Made by a program: the position numbers and the translations under genes
NCBI GenBank assembly: GCA_021732285.1
Contig: JAKFVH010000109.1
Span: 1-35,501, forward strand
Origin: Reyranella sp.
Lineage (GTDB): Bacteria; Pseudomonadota; Alphaproteobacteria; Reyranellales; Reyranellaceae
DNA length: 35,501 nt
Direction: 5' to 3'
In this document: positions 30,542-35,501 of the stretch, one piece after another
How the letters are laid out: each line of letters opens with the position of its first letter
Numbering within the stretch: the stretch's first letter is position 1
Notes under the pieces: model-generated
Told to the model about the DNA's origin: nothing
What the model saw: the letters and a program-made list of their open reading frames with translations, nothing else
Database searches by the model: none

Positions 30542-31531
30542 TTAAGTCCCCGGCTTCGTGCCGGTCGCGCGCACGACCTCGCCCCAGGTGTCGATCTCCT
30601 TCTTGATGAACTCGGCGAACTGGATCGGCGAGCCGGGCGCCGGCAGGCCGGCTCGCCGTTCGATCTCGCGCACCACGGCGGCATCCTGCAGGAGCGCGGT
30701 CACGTCGCGGTTCACCTTGGCCACGATCTCGAGCGGCGTGCGCGCGGGCGCGGCGAGACCCGACCAGCCGGCGGCGTCGAAGCCCGGCAGCGTGTCGGCG
30801 ATCGGCGGGATGAAATCGAGCGGCGGCGCGGCGCGGCGTGCCGTGGTGAGCGCCAGCGCCTTGATGCGCTTGTCGGTGATCGCGCTCAGCGCCGCCGCGG
30901 TGCTGTCCATCATCAGCTTGACGTGGCCGCCCAAGAGGTCGGCCATCGCCGGCCCGCTGCCCTTGTAGGGGATATGCACGATGTCGAGCTTGGCGCGCAT
31001 CTTGAAGAGTTCCATGGACAGATGCTGTGACGTGCCCGGCCCGGCCGAGGCGTAGGACAGCTGGCCCGGTTCCCTGCGCGCGAGCTCGATCAGCTCGGCG
31101 AGCGTGTTGGCCTGGAAGCTCGGGTGGGCCACGATCACCAGCGGCACCAGGAAGATGTTGGTGATCGGCAGGAAGTCGACCAGCGGCCGGTACGGCAGGT
31201 CGGGATAGAGGCTGGGATTGACGCCGAAGGTGCCGCTCGAGACGATCATCAGCGTGTAGCCGTCGGGCGCCGCGTTCTTGCCGTACTCCGTTGCCGGAAT
31301 GCCACTGCCACCCGCCTTGTTCTCGACCACGACCTGCTGCTTCCACACATCTGTCAGCTTCTCGGCCATCAGGCGGGCGAAGATGTCGGCGGCCTGGCCG
31401 GGCGGGAACGGCACGACGAACCGCACCGGCTTGCTGGGCCACGGCGCCTGCGCCAAGGCGGGCGCGGCCAGCGCCGCCCCTGCAACGCCTGCCAAGCGCA
31501 TCGCCTGCCGGCGCGTAGGGTTACTCCACAT
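30542..31531 (-). CDS. Bug/TctC-family solute-binding protein
   Basis: A 329-residue receptor with a twin-arginine leader (TRRQAMRLAGVAGAALAAPA, Arg7-Arg8), compatible with Tat export, and cleavage near ALAQA. The mature domain has PWPSKPVRFVVPFPPGQAAD, VVENKAGGSG, APDGYTLMIV and GPGTSQHLSMELF, all Bug/TctC hallmarks. GTGGAGGCG precedes the start. It is divergent from the MaoC gene by 184 bases and ends against a nested palindrome. Like the two other TctC genes in the window it has no TctA/TctB membrane partner nearby; such orphans are common in some beta- and alphaproteobacteria. The ligand is unknown. Confidence 0.9.
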   Translation of the reverse strand: MWSNPTRRQAMRLAGVAGAALAAPALAQAPWPSKPVRFVVPFPPGQAADIFARLMAEKLTDVWKQQVVVENKAGGSGIPATEYGKNAAPDGYTLMIVSSGTFGVNPSLYPDLPYRPLVDFLPITNIFLVPLVIVAHPSFQANTLAELIELARREPGQLSYASAGPGTSQHLSMELFKMRAKLDIVHIPYKGSGPAMADLLGGHVKLMMDSTAAALSAITDKRIKALALTTARRAAPPLDFIPPIADTLPGFDAAGWSGLAAPARTPLEIVAKVNRDVTALLQDAAVVREIERRAGLPAPGSPIQFAEFIKKEIDTWGEVVRATGTKPGT

Positions 31532-31715
31532 AAAAACGCCTCCACTGCTTTCGTGTCTAAACTAGCACAGGCACGGGAAAATGACGGCGTCTCACACTCG
31601 ACACAATCACCGCCAAAATAGACAACGCGGTAAGTCTCCAGAGGTCGGTGGCTTCGTGGACATCCGCTCCGCTAGCCAACACCCTGTCCGACGCCGCCTG
31701 CATGGAGCTGGTCCT

Positions 31716-32204
31716 GTGAGCATTCGTTATTATGAGGACTTCAAGGTCGGCGATCGGTTCACCAGCGCCGGGCTGACCATGACCGAATCGGCGATCATCG
31801 ATTTCGCCCGGCAGTGGGATCCTCAGCCCTTTCACACCGATGTCGAGTTCGCCAAGAAATGGACGTTCGGCGGGCTGATCGCGTCGGGCCTGCACACCAT
31901 GGCTGTGACCTTGCGGCTATGGCTGGACCAGGGCGTGTTCCGCTCCTGCAGCCTGGGCTCGCCCGGCATCGGCGAGGTCCAGTTCCCGAGGCCGGTGCGG
32001 CCGGGCGATACGCTGCGCGTGATCACCGACATCGCCGAGCTCCGACTCTCGACCTCCAAGACCGACCGCGGCATCGCCCGCATCCGCCAGGTCACGATCA
32101 ACCAGCACGGCGAGGCGGTGCTGGAGCAGGAGACGACGGTGTTCCTGAAGCGCCGGCCGGTGATGGTGGCCAACAGTGTCATCCCGAGCGGAGCCGCGCG
32201 CTAG
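31716..32204 (+). CDS. MaoC-like (R)-specific enoyl-CoA hydratase/dehydratase
   Basis: A 162-residue hotdog-fold protein with a GTG start (GGAG 8 bases upstream). An in-frame ATG at 31581 would add 45 residues of low-quality sequence and is not favoured. The hydratase 2 motif is intact: FARQWDPQPFHTD gives the catalytic Asp35 and His40, followed by GGLIASGLHTMA. It would hydrate a trans-2-enoyl-CoA. The last eight residues (VIPSGAAR) and the stop codon lie inside a palindromic element beginning at 32178, so the C-terminus has been rewritten by that element. Confidence 0.88.
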   Translation: MSIRYYEDFKVGDRFTSAGLTMTESAIIDFARQWDPQPFHTDVEFAKKWTFGGLIASGLHTMAVTLRLWLDQGVFRSCSLGSPGIGEVQFPRPVRPGDTLRVITDIAELRLSTSKTDRGIARIRQVTINQHGEAVLEQETTVFLKRRPVMVANSVIPSGAAR

Positions 32205-32287
32205 CGCGGCGCAGTCGAGGGACCTCTTCTTGTCGATGGACCGACAGAACAGGTCCCTCCACTACGCTTCGCTTCGGTCGGGATGAC
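32178..32287. repeat. GTCATCCCGAGCGGAGC-type palindromic element overlapping a gene end
   Basis: GTCATCCCGAGCG at the left is answered by CGGTCGGGATGAC at the right (ends 32287), and AGGGACCT (32218-32225) pairs with AGGTCCCT (32249-32256) inside. The type is different from classes A-D. It begins exactly at a codon boundary of the MaoC gene and contributes its last nine codons including the stop. On the other side the NUDIX gene stop lies 5 bases away. Confidence 0.85.
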
Positions 32288-32292
32288 GGCAC

Positions 32293-32922
32293 TTAACGCC
32301 AGGCAAACACCGGCTGCTCGAAATGGTCGACGCGGGTATCGCGGCCGGCGAGCGCCACTTCGCGGAACTGATAGAGCACGGCGGCGGTCGGCGCGTTGAC
32401 GTTGGCGACTGGCAGCGGCAGGCGGATGATCGGCCGGTCCGATTCCTCGATGGCGACGATCTCCGGTGAGCCGTCGCGGAACAGCTCGCGGCAGGCGATG
32501 CGATAGGCCGCCGCGACCTCGGCGGGATTGGGCGTCACCGTGACGCCGGGCGACCACACGACCACCGGTGCGATGAGGTAGCCCGAGCGCGTCGGGTAGT
32601 CGTCGAGCGTGCCCAATATATCGTCGGTGGAGGCGAGCACGCCCAGCTCCTCGTGCAGTTCCCGCAACGCCGTCTGCTCGATCGTCTCGCCGGCGTCGAC
32701 GCGGCCGCCAGGCAGCGCCCATTGCCCGCCATGCGCGCGCAGGCGCGGCGTGCGCTTGGTCAGCAGGAACGCCGCTTCGCCGGGAGCATCGCCTTCGACC
32801 ACGACGACGGCCACGGCGGCGCGCTTCAGCCCGCCGGTATCGGCGCGACGGCGCAGCTCGAAACGCCCCAGGTGATCGGTGATGCTACGGCGCAGGGCGT
32901 CGTCATAAGGGAAAGACGTCAC
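32293..32922 (-). CDS. NUDIX hydrolase (NudL/CoA pyrophosphatase-like)
   Basis: A 209-residue NUDIX hydrolase. The box at 73-95 fits Gx5Ex7REUxEExGU exactly (GRVDAGE then RELHEELGV). Just before it, LLTKRTPRLRAHGGQWALPG resembles the NudL/CoA pyrophosphatase motif. It probably hydrolyses CoA or a related nucleotide diphosphate in the cytoplasm. Its start overlaps the stop of the methyltransferase gene by 4 bases (ATGA-type), so the two form an operon with the methyltransferase first. Confidence 0.9.
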   Translation of the reverse strand: MTSFPYDDALRRSITDHLGRFELRRRADTGGLKRAAVAVVVVEGDAPGEAAFLLTKRTPRLRAHGGQWALPGGRVDAGETIEQTALRELHEELGVLASTDDILGTLDDYPTRSGYLIAPVVVWSPGVTVTPNPAEVAAAYRIACRELFRDGSPEIVAIEESDRPIIRLPLPVANVNAPTAAVLYQFREVALAGRDTRVDHFEQPVFAWR

Positions 32923-33515
32923 GCCGCGGGTCTCGTGAAGGTCCAGACGACGGCGGGCGGCACGTTGCGCCAGATGCGCTTGCCGTGCGCGCCGACGAGA
33001 TGCAGGCGCTCGCGCAAGCTCCGCGGGATGGGCGGCTTGGGCCCATAGGTGAACTGCACCACGGCGGCGCCGCGCGGCAGGGCCTCGAAGATGCCGCCGA
33101 CGATCCCATTCACGACGTCGGCCGGCAGCGACAGCAAGGGCAGGCTCGACACGACGGCGGCGATCGGCGCAATGCCATGATCGGCCAGCAGCCGCGGCAG
33201 GCGGGCAGCGTCGCCCTCGACGATACGCGGGCCGGTGAAATGGCGACGCAGGAAAGTGGCGAACTCGGGGTCGCGCTCGACCAGGACGAGCCGCTCGGGC
33301 GCAATGCCCGCGGCGAGCAGCGCCTTGGTGACCTCGCCAGTGCCGGCCCCCAGCTCGACGACATGGCCCGGCCGGCCGTCGATGACGGCCCGGGTCGTCG
33401 TGGCCATCGCTTCGGCCAGCAGCCGGCCGCTCGGCACCACGGCTCCGGTGGCAAAGGGCCGACGCAGCCAGCGCTTCAGGAAAAGAGCCGTGCCAGCGGG
33501 TTCAACCGTGGGCAT
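32919..33515 (-). CDS. SAM methyltransferase resembling phospholipid N-methyltransferase PmtA
   Basis: A 198-residue class I methyltransferase. Motif I is VVELGAGTGEVT (52-63), Glu80 (VLVERD) binds the SAM ribose, GDAARLP (101-107) is motif II and SSLPLLSLP (123-131) matches the Rhodobacter-type PmtA/rRNA-dimethylase-like group. The N-terminal basic stretch KRWLRRPFATGAVVPSG is also PmtA-like and could sit on the membrane. It may methylate phosphatidylethanolamine towards phosphatidylcholine, but other small or lipid substrates are possible. No strong Shine-Dalgarno is visible. Confidence 0.75.
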   Translation of the reverse strand: MPTVEPAGTALFLKRWLRRPFATGAVVPSGRLLAEAMATTTRAVIDGRPGHVVELGAGTGEVTKALLAAGIAPERLVLVERDPEFATFLRRHFTGPRIVEGDAARLPRLLADHGIAPIAAVVSSLPLLSLPADVVNGIVGGIFEALPRGAAVVQFTYGPKPPIPRSLRERLHLVGAHGKRIWRNVPPAVVWTFTRPAA

Positions 33516-33569
33516 GGCTAAACGCTAACAGACGAATGTTGGCTGTCGACAGGGAAATCCGCCCAGCTT

Positions 33570-35501
33570 CTACTGTGCGGGCTGCATGGCGGGCCCGGCG
33601 ACATGGGTCGCAGCCGGCGCCGCTTCGAACACCGCCCGGGCGTGGCGCATCTGCTCCAGCGCGTTGACCACCGAGACATAGACGGCAGCGGCATAGGGTA
33701 GCGACTGCACGACCATGAAGACCGCCCACAGGCGCGCCTCGAGGTTCACGGCGCCCGCGCCCACCCACAGCACGACCGCGCCCAGCCACAACAGGATGGT
33801 CAGCACCGCCTCGCCACGCGCCATGCCCAGCGCCATGCCCAAGGTCGCGCGCTCGTCCATCTTGGGCGTGCGCATGAAGGGCAGCCGGCTGGTCATCAGG
33901 CCGTAGATCACCGCGCGGCCCACCGTGTAGGTGAGCGCCAGTCCCGCCAATGACGCACCGATGCTCTGGCGGAAGGTGCAGCGCACGCGGTCGAAGTAGA
34001 GGCCGAAGGAATAAAGCAGCTTGAAGACGAAGATGCCGATGGTCGGCAGGATGAACTCGGCCGGCGGCAGGCCGACCGGCTTGATGCCGAACAGCGGCGG
34101 CAGGACGACGGCGAGCAGCCAGGCGAGCCCGGCCCAGGTGAAAATCAGGTTCAGCGCATCGGCGAACCACGGCATCCAGCCGGCGACGAAATGGTACTTC
34201 TGCCAGAAGGTGAGCTTGGTCGAGTTGCTCAGCATCTTGCCGGCATGCGCCTTCATGATCTGCATGGCGCCGTAGGCCCAGCGGAAGCGCTGCTTCTTGT
34301 AGCCGGCGAAATGGTCGGGCGTCAGGCCATGGCCGAAGCGCTCGCGGCTGTACATGGCGCCGTAGCCCTTCTCCATCAGGCGCAGCCCGAGCTCGGTGTC
34401 CTCGGTGATGCACCAGGTCGCCCAGCCGCCCAGCTCCTCCATCAGGTCGCGGCGCACCAGGGTCATGGTGCCGTGCTGGATGATGGCGTCGTATTCGTTG
34501 CGCAGGCACATGCCGATGTCGAAGAAGCCAGCATATTCCCAGTTCAGCATCTCCTTGAAGCGGTCGCCCTTCCAGTCGCGATGGTCCTGGGGCGCCTGGA
34601 CGTAGGAGATCTTCTTGTCGTCGAAGTACGGCACCAGCGCCTTCAGCCAGTCGGGCCGCACCATGTAGTCGCTGTCGATGACGCCGATGATCCTGGCGTC
34701 GGGCGAGGTCTGGGTCAGCACGTAGTTCAGCGCGCCGGCCTTGAAGCCCTTCATGACGTCGAAGTGGAAGAAGCGGAAGCGCTCGCCGAGCTGGGCGCAG
34801 TAATCCTGCACCGGACGCCACACCGCGGGATCCTTGGTGTTGTTGTCGATGACGATGACTTCGAAGTCCAGGTAGTCGAGCTTGGCCAGCGAATCGAGGG
34901 TCTGGATCACCATCGCCGGCGGCTCGTTGCAGATGGCGAGATGCAGCGAGACCTTGGGCCACACGCGGTTGGCGGGTTGGCGGGCGATCATGTCGGAAGC
35001 GGGCAGCGCCTCGCGCGTCCAGCGGCCACGCCAGATCGTCTCGGCCATCTCCAGTGCCTGCACCAGCGCCATCGCAAGGCTCAGCACCAGGAAGCCAGCG
35101 AGCACGGCCCAGCCGACCATTTCGGAGGCGAGCATGTAGCTGCCGGCGGCGACCACGCCGCCATAGACCAGCGCGCTTGCCGACAGCGCGACCAGGCCGC
35201 AGAAGCCCACCTGCCCCACCATGCCGACGGTCGGCCAGCGCCACAGGAAGAACAGCATCACCGGCAGCGACAGCAAGAGCGACCAGGCGGCGCCCGCCCA
35301 CCATTGCGGGAAGAGCTCGACCGGGCCGGTCCAGGAGAACTTCTGCTGCCGGTCGGCGTTCCACAGGCCCCAGTAGCCGCCCGCCTTGCCTTCGAGGTCG
35401 TAGGACTTCCACGGCTGGTCGACGGCCTCGACGACGAAGTAGTCGATGTTCTGCGACTTCAGCCACGCCACCATGTCGCGCACGTTCTTGGCCTGCTCGG
35501 C
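33570..35501 (-). CDS. GH17-GT2 fusion glucan synthase, C-terminal part (NdvB/BcsA-like)
   Basis: 643 residues of a larger membrane protein are visible; the start is beyond the window. The first stretch, YFVVEAVDQPWKSYDLEG...GYWGLWNADRQQKF, is the end of a GH17-like extracellular domain. Several hydrophobic segments follow (about 65-150), then a processive family 2 glycosyltransferase with FEVIVIDNN, GVIDSDY (DxD type), the base motif CITEDTELGL and the product motif QRFRW, and more membrane helices. The arrangement matches bacterial beta-1,3/1,6 or related glucan synthases of alphaproteobacteria. Expected to make and translocate a glucan across the inner membrane. Product identity cannot be read from the sequence. 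Confidence 0.88.
   Translation of the reverse strand, partial: AEQAKNVRDMVAWLKSQNIDYFVVEAVDQPWKSYDLEGKAGGYWGLWNADRQQKFSWTGPVELFPQWWAGAAWSLLLSLPVMLFFLWRWPTVGMVGQVGFCGLVALSASALVYGGVVAAGSYMLASEMVGWAVLAGFLVLSLAMALVQALEMAETIWRGRWTREALPASDMIARQPANRVWPKVSLHLAICNEPPAMVIQTLDSLAKLDYLDFEVIVIDNNTKDPAVWRPVQDYCAQLGERFRFFHFDVMKGFKAGALNYVLTQTSPDARIIGVIDSDYMVRPDWLKALVPYFDDKKISYVQAPQDHRDWKGDRFKEMLNWEYAGFFDIGMCLRNEYDAIIQHGTMTLVRRDLMEELGGWATWCITEDTELGLRLMEKGYGAMYSRERFGHGLTPDHFAGYKKQRFRWAYGAMQIMKAHAGKMLSNSTKLTFWQKYHFVAGWMPWFADALNLIFTWAGLAWLLAVVLPPLFGIKPVGLPPAEFILPTIGIFVFKLLYSFGLYFDRVRCTFRQSIGASLAGLALTYTVGRAVIYGLMTSRLPFMRTPKMDERATLGMALGMARGEAVLTILLWLGAVVLWVGAGAVNLEARLWAVFMVVQSLPYAAAVYVSVVNALEQMRHARAVFEAAPAATHVAGPAMQPAQ

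Noticed and set aside
31581..31715. Longer N-terminus of the MaoC protein from an upstream ATG
   Set aside because: The added 45 residues are basic and low-complexity, whereas the GTG at 31716 has a ribosome site and gives the usual family start.
33502..35466. A 654-codon minus-strand frame overlapping the glucan synthase
   Set aside because: Same strand, different frame; rich in Arg and Ala without domains, whereas the chosen frame has clear GT2 motifs.

Overview
The window is a GC-rich (roughly two thirds G+C), densely coded stretch of bacterial chromosome. No rRNA, tRNA, phage or transposase gene was seen. The gene content points to a metabolically versatile soil or water alphaproteobacterium: three orphan Bug/TctC solute receptors, a branched-chain-type ABC transporter, CaiB/BaiF CoA-transferase, GMC oxidoreductase, several SDRs, a PmtA-like methyltransferase, a GH17-GT2 glucan synthase and alphaproteobacterial-style intergenic palindromes. 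A Reyranella- or Bradyrhizobium-like source is a guess from style, not a demonstrated identity.

Layout. 1-2.0 kb (+): end of an SsuB/TauB-type ABC ATPase, its permease and a TctC receptor. 2.2-5.4 kb: an amidase (-) divergent from an HSDL2-like SDR and an alpha/beta hydrolase (+). 5.4-12.4 kb (-): one long transcription unit, livK, livH, livM, livG, livF, SDR, cupin dioxygenase-like, CmcJ/NvfI-like oxidoreductase, with a promoter and two inverted-repeat operator candidates upstream. It reads as an uptake-plus-oxidation operon, probably for an aromatic or related carboxylate. 12.4-14.7 kb (-): Fe-type alcohol dehydrogenase and a second TctC receptor. 14.8-16.9 kb (+): CaiB/BaiF CoA-transferase and a dienoyl-CoA-reductase-like SDR. 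17.3-20 kb: AI-2E-type permease (-) and GMC oxidoreductase (+). 20.3-26.6 kb: a surface-glycan-like group (FkbM methyltransferase, glycosyltransferase, a CBS-DegT aminotransferase fusion, a flavoprotein, an acyltransferase). 26.8-28.3 kb (-): DTW tRNA-modification protein, a truncated indolepyruvate oxidoreductase remnant and a 4HBT thioesterase. 28.3-30.4 kb (+): a three-gene unit of an unrecognised internally duplicated protein, a 73-residue biotinyl carrier and a YeiH-type permease. 30.5-35.5 kb: third TctC receptor, MaoC dehydratase, NUDIX hydrolase, PmtA-like methyltransferase and a GT2 glucan synthase running off the window.

The most unusual structure lies between the genes. Eight intergenic palindromic elements fall into at least four sequence classes, and several are nested inside one another like Russian dolls: class B inside A, class D inside A or C, and a further hairpin inside D. 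Arms are long, perfect and partly shared between distant loci, and substitutions between copies keep the stems paired. One copy sits between livK and livH, two direct copies bracket an acyltransferase gene, and one supplies the last codons and stop of a MaoC gene. The other leading candidate for something undescribed is the duplicated GSHG/NDAG/SARIGDG protein encoded next to a stand-alone biotinyl domain.
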